Shown here piece by piece: positions 52,380 to 61,633 of a DNA stretch of 64,000 bases. The stretch lies in NCBI RefSeq assembly GCF_009827595.1, contig NZ_WTYT01000006.1, positions 186,001 through 250,000 of the forward strand, in the 5' to 3' direction. The notes under the pieces were generated by a model that did not search any database, was not told the DNA's origin, and saw only the letters and a program-made list of their open reading frames with translations. Numbering within the stretch: the first letter of the stretch is position 1; each line of letters opens with the position of its first letter. A program made the translations under genes and the position numbers. The DNA comes from Altericroceibacterium endophyticum. GTDB lineage: Bacteria > Pseudomonadota > Alphaproteobacteria > Sphingomonadales > Sphingomonadaceae.

Positions 52380-53387
52380 TCAGCCGCCAGTCAGAGACAT
52401 ATGGCGCGGCTGTGCCGGGACAGCGCCGCGTTTATCAATCTGGAAATGGTGCTTTTCCGGTTTGATTCGCATGGCTTCATCCAGCGCCTGCCCCAAGCGC
52501 AGATCGGGATCATCCGAACGCAGAGCCTCGCGCAGATCGACCTTTTCCGCTCCGCCCAGACACGCATAAAGCTGGCCCGTGGCGGTCACCCGGATGCGGT
52601 TGCATCCAGCGCAGAAATTGTTCGTCAGCGGAGAAATCAGACCAAGCCGTCCGCCGGTTTCCTCAATATCGAAATAGCGCGCCGGACCGCCGCTGCTATC
52701 CGTTGATGGCTGCAGGGTGAAACGCTGATCCAGCACGTCGCGTACCGCCGTTAGCGGCAGATAATGATCAACCCTGTCGCCCTCCACTTCACCCAGCGGC
52801 ATAACCTCGATCAGGGTCAGATCATGCCCTTCACTATGTGCCCAGGCGATCATTTCCGGCAGATGGTCTTGATTCAGACCTTTCAACGCCACTGTGTTGA
52901 TCTTGACCTTCAGCCCGGCCTCCCGCGCTGCGGTAATGCCTTGGAGCACTTCGTTCAGACGATTCCGGCGGGTCAGGTCAGCGAATAATTGCGGATCGAG
53001 CGTATCGAGCGAGACATTCACCCGCCGCACCCCGGCAGCGGCCAGATCATCCGCATAATCAGCCAGCTGCGTACCATTGGTGGTCAGGGTCAGTTCTTCC
53101 AGACCGTCACCGATCCGGCGGCCCAGAGCGCGGACCAGATCCATCATGTCCCGGCGCACCAAGGGTTCCCCCCCGGTCAGCCTGATCTTGGAAATGCCGC
53201 GCGCCATCATGCCCAGTGACAGCTTGTGCAATTCCTCCAGCGTCAGCACTTCCTTGCGCGGCAGGAACTGCATCCGTTCGGGCATGCAATAGGTGCAGCG
53301 CAAATCGCACCTGTCGGTAACCGACAGGCGAAGATACGTAATCCGGCGATTGAATGCGTCCACTAAGGGACCGGTGCCACATGTCAT
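52380..53387 (-). CDS. moaA: GTP 3',8-cyclase MoaA
   Basis: 335-residue radical SAM enzyme for the first step of molybdenum cofactor synthesis. The N-terminal cluster is C27, C31, C34 (CDLRCTYC), the second cluster CAGCNRIRVTATGQLYACLGG, and the C-terminus ends in Gly-Gly, needed for activity. TGGEPLVRRD is the SAM-binding motif. The frame is open to 53678, but ATG at 53387 gives the family length. Confidence 0.95.
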   Translation of the reverse strand: MTCGTGPLVDAFNRRITYLRLSVTDRCDLRCTYCMPERMQFLPRKEVLTLEELHKLSLGMMARGISKIRLTGGEPLVRRDMMDLVRALGRRIGDGLEELTLTTNGTQLADYADDLAAAGVRRVNVSLDTLDPQLFADLTRRNRLNEVLQGITAAREAGLKVKINTVALKGLNQDHLPEMIAWAHSEGHDLTLIEVMPLGEVEGDRVDHYLPLTAVRDVLDQRFTLQPSTDSSGGPARYFDIEETGGRLGLISPLTNNFCAGCNRIRVTATGQLYACLGGAEKVDLREALRSDDPDLRLGQALDEAMRIKPEKHHFQIDKRGAVPAQPRHMSLTGG

Positions 53388-53433
53388 GACACTACAATGC
53401 AGCAAATGCGCCGGCGTTTCCACCCGCCATACT

Positions 53434-53787
53434 TTACCCAAGCGTGAAGAGCTGGCCGGTAATGCCCGAGGCGCCCTGAAGCCACTCTGCCGTCTCATCC
53501 ACGGCCGCGTCATTTGCACCCGCACCGCCATTTTCCTGCAGGCCATTGACCCGCAGCGGCGCATAGTCCCGTGCGAGCTGCTGTATCGCTGCCAGACGCC
53601 AGCCATGCTGCGCGGAAACGCGCTCCTGCGCCGGGTCGATAAAACACACCAGCAAGGCAGCCGCCGCGCTTTGTTCACGAAGTCTGGTCAGATGGGCGCG
53701 CACACGCGGCAGTTCGGTATCGTAAAACGCGCTGGCGGCCTGCAGCTCACCCCCGGCGGGCACGGAGACACGCAGCACCTCCTGCAT
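53434..53787 (-). CDS. Conserved hypothetical protein downstream of folB
   Basis: 117 residues, not recognised: EVLRVSVPAGGELQAASAFY, LTRLREQSAAAALLVCFIDP and GWRLAAIQQLARDYAPLRVN suggest an alpha/beta fold, perhaps Rossmann-like. Its ATG overlaps the folB stop by one base (TGATG), and AGGAGG occurs just inside. It sits between folate and Moco genes, so a pterin-related role is possible but unproven. Confidence 0.65.
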   Translation of the reverse strand: MQEVLRVSVPAGGELQAASAFYDTELPRVRAHLTRLREQSAAAALLVCFIDPAQERVSAQHGWRLAAIQQLARDYAPLRVNGLQENGGAGANDAAVDETAEWLQGASGITGQLFTLG

Positions 53788-54164
53788 CAGCTGGCCCGGC
53801 GTTCCCGCCGCAGCGTCATGCCAATCTTTTCATTGGCTTCACTGAGCGCCAGCTTCACGATCTTAACCGTTACCGACAGCACGCGATCATCCTGCAGAAA
53901 CAGCGTGTCGCACACATGATCCGCCACCGATTCGATCAGCTTGAAATGCAGACCTTCGGGAAAGGCATCCGATGCGGCAAATTTCAGATCCATGTAATTC
54001 TTGCTGGCATCCAGCGGCGTTTCGGGATCGTAGCGGTCGATCACTTTCAGCTCGACCGAAATGGTAAAGCGCAACGGCTGCGGCTTGCCGGTTTCTTCGG
54101 AATAGATGCCGGTCAGCACATCATGTTCGAAATCGGCAATTTCCAGCACAAGACTGTCGGCCAT
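53787..54164 (-). CDS. folB: Dihydroneopterin aldolase family protein (FolB)
   Basis: About 125 residues. FolB splits dihydroneopterin in folate synthesis. LEIADFEHDVLTGIYSEETGKPQ, FTISVELKV, LDASKNYMDLKF and LIESVADHVCDTLF follow the family (active Glu in KLIESVADHV). ATG at 54164 has GGAG seven bases upstream; the upstream methyltransferase stop overlaps. A FolX-type epimerase is an alternative within this fold. Confidence 0.85.
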   Translation of the reverse strand: MADSLVLEIADFEHDVLTGIYSEETGKPQPLRFTISVELKVIDRYDPETPLDASKNYMDLKFAASDAFPEGLHFKLIESVADHVCDTLFLQDDRVLSVTVKIVKLALSEANEKIGMTLRRERRAS

Positions 54165-54166
54165 CA

Positions 54167-55069
54167 TCACTCTCCTGCGGGCGATCCATTGCGTGACCAG
54201 CGCGCAAAAATGGCTGTGGGCAGCAAACGACCGTCCTCGCCTTCCTCACGCATGGCCAGGTCGCCATGTTCTATCGTGCCGGGCAGTCCGGCGAAAATTT
54301 CGTCCAGCAACCCGCCCAATGCGAGTGAGGACATACGCACCGCATAAACGGTGAGAAACAGGAACCGGCTATCCTCATCCAGCAGCGTCCGGCAATCCTT
54401 CACCAGATCCGGCAGGCCGGCCTCAAGACGCCATGTTTCACCCTTCGGGCCGCGGCCAAATTTTGGCGGGTCGAGAATGATCCCATCATAGCGATTGCCG
54501 CGCCGCACCTCACGCGCCGTGAATTTGCCGGCATCATCGATCAGCCAGCGGATCGGGCGATCCTCCATCCCCGACAATTCGGCATTTTCACGCGCCTGCG
54601 CGACGGATTTCTTGGACGCATCGACATGCGTCACCGGCCCGCATTCCGAAAGGGCCAGCGAGCCGACGCCCGTATAGCCGAACAGGTTCAGCGTGGAGGC
54701 ATCGGGCTTGTCCGCCAACTGGCCGCGCATCCAGTTCCAGACGGGCGACATGTCGGGGAAGAAGCCCAGATGGCGAAAGGGCGTGCATTGGGCGACGAAG
54801 CGCACATCATTCCACTCCAGATTCCAGCCACTGGGGACCCGGTTATTATAATGCCAGCGGCCACCACCATCATCGTCAGAACCGGGAATGAATTCGCCAT
54901 CGGCGTCCCAGTTTCTTTCGCGCGGGCACCACATCGCCTGCGGCTCAGGCCGGATGAAACGGCGAGAGCCATAGCGTTCGATCTTGCGACCATTGCCGCT
55001 ATCGATCAGTCCGTAATCGCCCCATGCTTCGCCTTGCAGCAGGCAGGGTTGTTGGATCAGATGTGCCAC
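54167..55069 (-). CDS. Class I SAM-dependent methyltransferase (RlmI-like)
   Basis: 300 residues. The N-terminal beta-rich part (about 1-100) is followed by a Rossmann methyltransferase: NLFGYTGVGSLAL (SAM site), THVDASKKSVAQARENAEL and the catalytic-loop DGIILDPPKFGRGPKGETW. These match RlmI/RlmK-type 23S rRNA cytosine methyltransferases, but without a PUA domain. GTG start at 55069, next in-frame codon upstream being a stop. It overlaps folB. Confidence 0.85.
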   Translation of the reverse strand: MAHLIQQPCLLQGEAWGDYGLIDSGNGRKIERYGSRRFIRPEPQAMWCPRERNWDADGEFIPGSDDDGGGRWHYNNRVPSGWNLEWNDVRFVAQCTPFRHLGFFPDMSPVWNWMRGQLADKPDASTLNLFGYTGVGSLALSECGPVTHVDASKKSVAQARENAELSGMEDRPIRWLIDDAGKFTAREVRRGNRYDGIILDPPKFGRGPKGETWRLEAGLPDLVKDCRTLLDEDSRFLFLTVYAVRMSSLALGGLLDEIFAGLPGTIEHGDLAMREEGEDGRLLPTAIFARWSRNGSPAGE

Positions 55070-55078
55070 AATCCGGCC

Positions 55079-56479
55079 TTACACGCTCGGCGTCGCATGC
55101 TCCGCGACATATTCCGCCACGGAATCATAATCGCCCGGCAATTCACTATAGCGCTCTTCGCGCTCGAAAAGGTCGCCCACCCGGTTCGGCAAGGACGGTC
55201 GCACGCCTGTCGCGCGCTCCACCGCATCGGGGAACTTGGCGGGATGCGCCGTGGCCAGGGTCACGACGGGAATGGAGCGGGGCAATTCAGAGGCCCGCGC
55301 GGCATGGAGACCGATCGCGGTATGCGGATCAATGATCTCGCCGCATTTCTCGCTCGCCCATTGCATGGCCTGCGCCATATCCGACTGGTCGGCGCGGATG
55401 CTGGTAAACAATCCTGCTGCACCTTCGCGCTGAGCATTGGTGAGCCGCATCGCACGGCTGCTTTCAAAGCCGCGCATCTGTTCAGCCATGGCTGCGCCAT
55501 CACGTCCGCCGCAATCGAACAGCAGCCGTTCGAAATTGGAACTGACCTGAATATCCATGCTCGGCGCGGCAGTAGGGGTGACGGTTCCGGCAGAATAGTC
55601 ACCATCAGACAGCGCGCGGTGCAGAATGTCATTCACATTGGTGGCCACGATCAGCTGTTCGATCGGCAGGCCCATCTTCGCTGCGACATAGCCGGCAAAG
55701 ACATCACCAAAATTGCCGGTCGGCACGCTGAAGGCAACTTTGCGCGCGGGGGCACCGAGCTGCAAAGCGGCCGCGAAATAATACACGACCTGCGCCATCA
55801 AGCGCGCCCAATTGATCGAATTCACCGCGCTGATGTGGAAGCGCCCGGTCATATTCGTATCGCCGAACATGCGCTTCACCATCGCCTGCGCATCGTCAAA
55901 GCTGCCATCAATGGCGATATTGTGGACATTGGGGGCAAGCACGGTGGTCATCTGCCGCCGCTGAACATCACTCACCCGCCCCTTGGGATGCAACATGAAG
56001 ATGTCGACCCGGTCACGCCCGGCAACGGCATCGATCGCGGCAGACCCGGTGTCACCGCTGGTCGCGCCGACAATCGTCAGGCGATCTTCGCTGCGGCTGA
56101 GAAATTCTTCGAACAACCGGCCCAGCAATTGCAGCGCCACATCCTTGAATGCCAGCGTCGGCCCGTGGAACAATTCGAGCAACCAATTGTGCTCATCAAA
56201 CTGCTTCAGCGGGGTCACCGCCTCATGCGAGAAGCGGCCATAGGCGCGCTGGCACAAATCGCGCAGCGTCTGTTCCGTAAGGCTATCACCGACGAAGGGT
56301 TTCATCACCCGGACGGCCAGCTCGGCATAAGGAAGGCCAGCCATCGCAGCGATTTCTTCCGCCGTGAAACGCGGGAATTCGCGCGGAATATAGAGGCCGC
56401 CATCCGATGCGAGCCCGGCAAGGGTCACACCTTCGAAATTGAGCGCAGGAGCGCTGCCACGAGTGGAGATATAGTCCAT
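55079..56479 (-). CDS. thrC: Threonine synthase
   Basis: 466-residue PLP enzyme converting phosphohomoserine to threonine. MDYISTRGSAPALNFEGVTLAGLASDGGLY is split over the first 30 residues; the PLP lysine is in FHGPTLAFKDVALQLLG, and GATSGDTGSAAIDAVAGRD is the phosphate-binding loop. It follows the cytochrome oxidase assembly genes on the same strand, a common alphaproteobacterial arrangement (surf1-thrC). Confidence 0.97.
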   Translation of the reverse strand: MDYISTRGSAPALNFEGVTLAGLASDGGLYIPREFPRFTAEEIAAMAGLPYAELAVRVMKPFVGDSLTEQTLRDLCQRAYGRFSHEAVTPLKQFDEHNWLLELFHGPTLAFKDVALQLLGRLFEEFLSRSEDRLTIVGATSGDTGSAAIDAVAGRDRVDIFMLHPKGRVSDVQRRQMTTVLAPNVHNIAIDGSFDDAQAMVKRMFGDTNMTGRFHISAVNSINWARLMAQVVYYFAAALQLGAPARKVAFSVPTGNFGDVFAGYVAAKMGLPIEQLIVATNVNDILHRALSDGDYSAGTVTPTAAPSMDIQVSSNFERLLFDCGGRDGAAMAEQMRGFESSRAMRLTNAQREGAAGLFTSIRADQSDMAQAMQWASEKCGEIIDPHTAIGLHAARASELPRSIPVVTLATAHPAKFPDAVERATGVRPSLPNRVGDLFEREERYSELPGDYDSVAEYVAEHATPSV

Positions 56480-56568
56480 GATGAAGCGCCGTTACCCTCT
56501 GACCTGCTTTCGCGCAACTATGGCAGCACTTTGCTCGCGCGAAGTTTGGATGTGATGCAAATACGCGA

Positions 56569-57153
56569 CTAGTCCCGGCGGCGCAGCGCAAGAATATAAA
56601 TGACGAGCGCGGTCAGTGCGAAGAAGAACCATTGCACGGCATAAGACAGATGATTGTTGGGCAGATCAGCGGGATCTGGCCGTGCATTGGCCGTCAGACC
56701 GGCCTGGGGCGGCGCCGCCACCAACCGCGCCTCGCCATCGCGGCCGGGCCCGATAATGCCGCTGACGTCACCGCCGGACCATTCGGCGATTTCCGGCCTG
56801 TCAATCCAGCCCAGAACAATGTCAGCCTGCCCGCCCGCGGTAAGTTCGCAGCGGGCGACCTCAGCCCAGCCACTTTTGCCACTCGCATTGCGGCCGGCCA
56901 TCGCGTCAAGTTGCACCACGCGGGCGCAGTTCACGGTGCTGGGGCGATAGAGAACCTGTTCGACCTCTTCTGGATCGGTCGGGAATGGCACCGGGCCGGC
57001 ATTTTCTGCCTCGGCATAATGGGCCAGCAGCGCATTCTTCCACTCGGCCCGCTGCAATTGCCAGATGCCCAGACCGATCATCAGCGCAATAGCGGCGGAA
57101 ACCAGCACGGTCGGAATGATGGGAAGACGGGAAATCATAAGCGGGCAATCCAT
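56569..57153 (-). CDS. SURF1 family cytochrome oxidase assembly protein
   Basis: 194 residues; helps insert heme a into subunit I of aa3 oxidase. Two membrane segments at the ends (about 9-27 IIPTVLVSAAIALMIGLG, about 170-190 YAVQWFFFALTALVIYI) flank the periplasmic domain, with the SURF1 stretches GLGIWQLQRAEWK, LGWIDRP and NNHLSYAVQWFFFA. It lies between ctaE and thrC. Confidence 0.9.
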   Translation of the reverse strand: MDCPLMISRLPIIPTVLVSAAIALMIGLGIWQLQRAEWKNALLAHYAEAENAGPVPFPTDPEEVEQVLYRPSTVNCARVVQLDAMAGRNASGKSGWAEVARCELTAGGQADIVLGWIDRPEIAEWSGGDVSGIIGPGRDGEARLVAAPPQAGLTANARPDPADLPNNHLSYAVQWFFFALTALVIYILALRRRD

Positions 57154-57220
57154 GCGAAAAGGGCAGCCGCGCCAATGGCGGGCTGCCCTGTTTCCAATCG
57201 GGAACTGTCAGGCATGCAGA

Positions 57221-58042
57221 TCAGTGGAGCTCCGCGCCCCAGCCGCCCCAGACATAGACCGTGACGAAGAGGAAAAGCCACACAACGTCGACGAAATGCC
57301 AATACCATGCAGCAGCTTCGAAACCGAAATGCTGGCGCGGTGTGAAATGGCCCTTATAGGTGCGCACCAGGCAAACGATCAGGAAGATCGTGCCCATCAG
57401 CACGTGGAAGCCGTGGAAGCCGGTCGCCATATAGAATGCCGAGCTATAGGTGTTGCCACCAAAGCCGAACGGCGCGTGCATATATTCAAAAGCCTGAATA
57501 AAGGAGAAGATCACGCCGAGCACAATCGTGGCCCACAGCCCCTTCTTCAAACCTTCGCGGTCGCCATGAATCAACGCGTGATGCGCCCAGGTTACCGTGG
57601 TGCCCGAACACAGCAGAATCAACGTATTGAGCAGCGGCAGATCGAAGGGATCCATCACGGCCTCGATGCTTTCCGGGGGCCAAATGCCGCCGATCACATC
57701 GGTCATGTCAGTGGGGAACAGCGCGAAATCGAACCAGCTCCAGAACCAGCCTACAAAGAACATGACTTCCGACGCGATGAACAGGATCATGCCATAACGC
57801 AGGTGCAACTGTACCACGGGTGTGTGGTCGCCGCGCTGCGCTTCGGCAACGATCTTGCCGAACCAGCCGAAGAAGGTGGCAATCAGACCGGCAACGCCCA
57901 GACCAAGAACGAGCCAGGCATTGGCCATTTCGTGCATGAACAGGACCATGCCGCTGGTGAAAGTCAGCGCCGACATCGAGGCAACGAATGGCCAGATATC
58001 GGGCGGCAGAATGTGATAATCGTGGTTCTTGGCGCCAGCCAT
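57221..58042 (-). CDS. ctaE: Cytochrome c oxidase subunit III
   Basis: 273-residue, seven-helix subunit III of aa3 oxidase. HDYHILPPDIWPFVASMSAL, RYGMILFIASEVMFFVGWFW, the GFHGFHVLMGTIFL region and the end WYWHFVDVVWLFLFVTVYVWG are invariant family stretches. ATG at 58042 is chosen over 58060. About 140 bases separate it from ctaG. Confidence 0.97.
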   Translation of the reverse strand: MAGAKNHDYHILPPDIWPFVASMSALTFTSGMVLFMHEMANAWLVLGLGVAGLIATFFGWFGKIVAEAQRGDHTPVVQLHLRYGMILFIASEVMFFVGWFWSWFDFALFPTDMTDVIGGIWPPESIEAVMDPFDLPLLNTLILLCSGTTVTWAHHALIHGDREGLKKGLWATIVLGVIFSFIQAFEYMHAPFGFGGNTYSSAFYMATGFHGFHVLMGTIFLIVCLVRTYKGHFTPRQHFGFEAAAWYWHFVDVVWLFLFVTVYVWGGWGAELH

Positions 58043-58181
58043 GATGCTTTGAGTCCTCAAACTTGCTTCAGCACGCCCTTCTAAAGTGGGCTTGCCCCCG
58101 GGTCCAGAGGCAAGTGCCCCCTTCCCCCCATTGATACCCCCATCCCCCGCGCCAGACTAATCCGGTGCGAGGAATATACGA

Positions 58182-58736
58182 CTAAGTTTCGGGCTGCACC
58201 TTCGCCTGATGGAAAGTGTAGCTCAAGGTAATTTGTTCAACATCCTTCGCATTCTCATCATCGAGAATCGCCGGGTCGACATAATACAAGACCGGCATGC
58301 GCACTTCCTCGCCCGGCTGAAGCGTTTGCGAGGTGAAGCAGAAGCACTGGATCTTGGTGAAATAAGGACCGGTCTGTTCCGGTTCGACATTATAGGTCGC
58401 GGTTCCGGTGATCGGCTTATCCGAATTGTTGCGGGCAATGAAAATTGCCATGTCCCTCGCGCCGATGGTCACCGTATCGGTGGGCCGTTCGGGACGAAAT
58501 TCCCACGGCATGCCGCGTTCAGTATTGCCGTCAAAACGCACCGAAATGGTATTTGCCGTGGCTTTGACCGAATTGGCCTGTTCCACATCGACGCGCTGTG
58601 TGGTTCCGGCAAAGCCGGTCACCTGGCAGAACATGCGATAAAGCGGAACCGACGCGAAGCCGAGCGCCAGCATGGCAGCGACGAAGCCCAGCAAAATAAG
58701 CATGGTGCGTGCGTTGCGGTCACGGGCGATAGCCAT
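58182..58736 (-). CDS. ctaG: Cytochrome c oxidase assembly protein CtaG/Cox11
   Basis: 184 residues; delivers copper to the CuB site of subunit I. One N-terminal membrane helix (about 11-30), then VPLYRMFCQVTGFAGT and the copper motif CFCF in KIQCFCFTSQTLQPGE; ends in ITLSYTFHQ. Two bases separate it from the small ORF upstream. Confidence 0.96.
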   Translation of the reverse strand: MAIARDRNARTMLILLGFVAAMLALGFASVPLYRMFCQVTGFAGTTQRVDVEQANSVKATANTISVRFDGNTERGMPWEFRPERPTDTVTIGARDMAIFIARNNSDKPITGTATYNVEPEQTGPYFTKIQCFCFTSQTLQPGEEVRMPVLYYVDPAILDDENAKDVEQITLSYTFHQAKVQPET

Positions 58737-58738
58737 AA

Positions 58739-58870
58739 TCAGCCCCCCATCCGGGCAAATGTGATAAAGTAGAACAGCACGACAAAAGCCGCGAGCACCA
58801 GCCCGAGAGCCACGTTGCGGCCACGCCTGCGGCGTTTGAATTCAGCTTCTTCATCAGGTGTCATGTTCAT
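58739..58870 (-). CDS. 43-residue single-helix protein in the oxidase operon (CoxF-like position)
   Basis: 43 residues: acidic then basic start ([19 protein letters not shown]) and one membrane helix ([20 protein letters not shown]). The ATG overlaps the ctaB stop (ATGA), and ctaG follows after two bases, so it is cotranslated with both. Many alphaproteobacteria have a small membrane protein at this place in the cox operon; its function is uncertain. Sequence too short for a firm family call. Confidence 0.75.
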   Translation of the reverse strand: MNMTPDEEAEFKRRRRGRNVALGLVLAAFVVLFYFITFARMGG

Positions 58871-59784
58871 ATTGATAATCCTTGACCAAGCCAGAGTCGA
58901 TCCACAACCAGCGCCCCGAACAGAGCGAAGAGATAAAGGATCGAAAAGCCGAACAGGCGCTTTTCCGGCTTCATCGTGTCTTCCGGCTGCTTGCGCCGCA
59001 CGGCGACCGGCACCGACAGGGCCAAAAACAGGCCGGACAGTATCAGTGCGGAAATGCCGTAAATCGCTCCAGTGCCACCAATCCACCAGGGGGCGAGCGA
59101 CAGAGGCAGCAGGATAACGCTATAGGCCAGAATCTGCCGCCGCGTGACCACTTCACCCGCGACCACGGGCAGCATGGGAATCCCGACCTTGGCGTAATCC
59201 GTTTGTACAAACAGCGCCAGCGCCCAGAAATGCGGCGGTGTCCAGAAAAAGATAATCGCAAACAGCAAGATCGGCATCGGTGTGATCGAGCCGGTGACGG
59301 CAATCCAGCCGATGAGCGGCGGAAATGCCCCGGCACCGCCGCCGATAACGATATTCTGCGGCGTGCGCGGCTTCAGCCAGATCGTGTAAACGACCGCATA
59401 ATAGACAATGGAAATGGCGAGGATCGAGGCGGCCAGCCAATGAACCGCCAGTCCCATGATGATGACCGAACCGACCGACAGCATGACGCCGAAATCACGG
59501 GCGTTGTCCCGCGACATGCGTCCTTGCGGCAAGGGACGCTTCGCGGTGCGTTTCATGCCGGCATCGATATCGGCTTCCCACCACTGGTTGAGAGCGGCCG
59601 CACCGCCTGCGCCCAGCGCGATGCACAATACTGCCGTAAAGCCGAGAATGGGATGGATATGCCCGGGCGCCGCGAGCAGGCCGCAGAGACCGGTAAAGAC
59701 CACCAGGCTCATGACGCGCGGCTTCGTGAGCGCGTAGAAATCGCTCCATTCGGCCTGCATCAATTGAGTTTTCGAGGTGGTCAT
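58867..59784 (-). CDS. ctaB: Heme o synthase (protoheme IX farnesyltransferase)
   Basis: 305-residue UbiA-superfamily membrane enzyme adding a farnesyl group to heme b, first step to heme a. The Asp-rich motif [21 protein letters not shown] is split here as N-x3-D-x3-D around residue 70-80, and the second loop [20 protein letters not shown] is present. Nine membrane helices. It follows ctaD after a strong hairpin. Confidence 0.96.
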   Translation of the reverse strand: MTTSKTQLMQAEWSDFYALTKPRVMSLVVFTGLCGLLAAPGHIHPILGFTAVLCIALGAGGAAALNQWWEADIDAGMKRTAKRPLPQGRMSRDNARDFGVMLSVGSVIIMGLAVHWLAASILAISIVYYAVVYTIWLKPRTPQNIVIGGGAGAFPPLIGWIAVTGSITPMPILLFAIIFFWTPPHFWALALFVQTDYAKVGIPMLPVVAGEVVTRRQILAYSVILLPLSLAPWWIGGTGAIYGISALILSGLFLALSVPVAVRRKQPEDTMKPEKRLFGFSILYLFALFGALVVDRLWLGQGLSI

Positions 59785-59810
59785 TGCTGTTTGGGGTCCG
59801 TTTCCTGAAA

Positions 59811-59842
59811 GCAGGGGCGCATCGTTCCCGATGCGCCCCTGC
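59811..59842 (-). terminator. Strong hairpin between ctaD and ctaB
   Basis: GCAGGGGCGCATCG (59811-59824) and CGATGCGCCCCTGC (59829-59842) form a perfect 14-bp stem with a 4-base loop. On the minus strand it is followed by TTTC, a poor T run. Placed within the cox operon, it could reduce transcription of the assembly genes relative to ctaC-ctaD, or protect the ctaD mRNA end. Confidence 0.7.
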
Positions 59843-59892
59843 CCTGTTTCATGCCCTTATGCCTGTTACGGCATCCTTGCGGGACGGTATGA

Positions 59893-61599
59893 TCAAGCCG
59901 TTGCCGGCTTGCCGCCATGGCTGTGATCGTGATTGTCATCGATCACCGGCAGGGTTTCAAACTGGTGGAAGGGCGGAGGACTGCTGAGCGTCCATTCCAG
60001 CGTAGTCGCACCTTCACCCCAGGGGTTCGGGCCAGCCTTCTTACCAGCAACAAAGGCGTAGATCAGGTTCACGAAGAACACGCCGACGGACACAGCCATC
60101 ACTTCGTAACCAATCGTGGCGAAGTTGTTCCAATAGGCGAAAGCCGGTGTGTAGTCCGGAATACGACGCGGCATGCCATCCATCCCGAGGAAGTGCATTG
60201 GGAAGAAGATCATGTTCACGCCAACGAAGAAGATCCAGAAGTGGATATGCGCCAGCAGCTCCGAATGCATCCGGCCGCTCATCTTCGGGAACCAGTAATA
60301 GAACCCAGCGAAGAGTGATGTCACAGCACCCAGCGACAGAACGTAGTGGAAATGCGCAACCACATAATAGGTATCATGCAGATTGTCGTCGATGCCGCCA
60401 TTCGCAAGCACAACGCCCGTCACGCCGCCCACGGTGAAGAGGAAGATGAAGCCCAGCGCCCACACCATCGGCGAAGCGAAGGTCAGCGACCCCTTCCACA
60501 TGGTTGCGATCCAGCTGAAGATCTTGATGCCCGTGGGCACCGCGATCACCATCGTCGCAGCCGTGAAATACATCTTCGTGTTCACGTCCAGGCCGACCGT
60601 ATACATGTGGTGCGCCCACACGATGAAGCCAACCACGCCAATCGCGACCATGGCATATGCCATACCGAGATAGCCGAAGACCGGTTTGCGGCTGAAGGTT
60701 GCGATGATCTGGCTGATCATGCCGAAGCCCGGCAAAATCATGATGTACACTTCGGGGTGACCGAAGAACCAGAACAGATGCTGATACAGCAGCGGGTCAC
60801 CGCCACCGGCCGGATCGAAGAAGGTCGTGCCGAAGTTACGATCGGTGATCAACATGGTGATCGCGGCCGCAAGAACCGGCAGAGCCAGCAGCAGCAGGAA
60901 GGCCGTAACCAGCACCGACCACACGAACAGCGGCATCTTGTGCAGCGTCATGCCCGGAGCGCGCATGTTGAAAATGGTGGTGATGAAGTTGATCGCGCCC
61001 ATAATCGAGCCCGCACCGGCAAGGTGGAGCGAGAAAATGGCGAAATCGACTGCCGGACCGGGCGAACCCGAAGTCGACAGCGGGGCATAGACAGTCCAGC
61101 CCGTGCCCGCACCCAGACCCGTGCCACCCGGCATGAAGGTCGAGATCATCAGCGAGCAGAAACCGGCGACGGTCAGCCAGAAGGAAATGTTGTTCATGCG
61201 CGGGAAGGCCATGTCCGGCGCACCGATCATGATCGGCACGAACCAGTTGGCGAAACCGCCGATCATGGCCGGCATGACCATGAAGAACACCATGATCAGG
61301 CCATGGGCGCTGATCAGCACATTCCACATATGCAGCGTCTGATCGAAACCAGCCTCACCGCCCAGCAGGGCAACCCACCAGCCGAGATACTGGATACCCG
61401 GTTCGCGCAATTCGGCACGCATGATGCCCGAAATGCCGCCCCCGATCACACCGGCAAAGATCGCGAAGATCAGATAGAGTGTGCCGATATCCTTGTGGTT
61501 GGTGGACATGAACCAGCGAGCGAAAAAGCTCGGCTTATGGTCCGCGTCGTGATGATGCTCTTCGGTATGAGCCTGAAAACTGTCGGCGGTGGTAGCCAT
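59893..61599 (-). CDS. ctaD: Cytochrome c oxidase subunit I (aa3 type)
   Basis: 568-residue catalytic subunit with 12 membrane helices. [14 protein letters not shown] start, heme a ligand region [19 protein letters not shown], CuB site [10 protein letters not shown] (His-Tyr pair), [12 protein letters not shown], and the heme ligands in [16 protein letters not shown] at 61599 preferred over TTG three codons earlier. It follows ctaC by about 34 bases. The proton-channel Asp region (GANWFVP / [20 protein letters not shown]) is intact. Confidence 0.98.
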   Translation of the reverse strand: MATTADSFQAHTEEHHHDADHKPSFFARWFMSTNHKDIGTLYLIFAIFAGVIGGGISGIMRAELREPGIQYLGWWVALLGGEAGFDQTLHMWNVLISAHGLIMVFFMVMPAMIGGFANWFVPIMIGAPDMAFPRMNNISFWLTVAGFCSLMISTFMPGGTGLGAGTGWTVYAPLSTSGSPGPAVDFAIFSLHLAGAGSIMGAINFITTIFNMRAPGMTLHKMPLFVWSVLVTAFLLLLALPVLAAAITMLITDRNFGTTFFDPAGGGDPLLYQHLFWFFGHPEVYIMILPGFGMISQIIATFSRKPVFGYLGMAYAMVAIGVVGFIVWAHHMYTVGLDVNTKMYFTAATMVIAVPTGIKIFSWIATMWKGSLTFASPMVWALGFIFLFTVGGVTGVVLANGGIDDNLHDTYYVVAHFHYVLSLGAVTSLFAGFYYWFPKMSGRMHSELLAHIHFWIFFVGVNMIFFPMHFLGMDGMPRRIPDYTPAFAYWNNFATIGYEVMAVSVGVFFVNLIYAFVAGKKAGPNPWGEGATTLEWTLSSPPPFHQFETLPVIDDNHDHSHGGKPATA

Positions 61600-61633
61600 G
61601 ACGATCAACCCTGTTCAGTAACTTCGTTTCGAC

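Noticed and set aside
54626-56572. 648-codon open frame on the plus strand opposite thrC and the methyltransferase
   Set aside because: It is the antisense of two clear genes; long antisense frames arise in GC-rich codon usage, and the peptide shows no family features and a His/Arg-rich composition.
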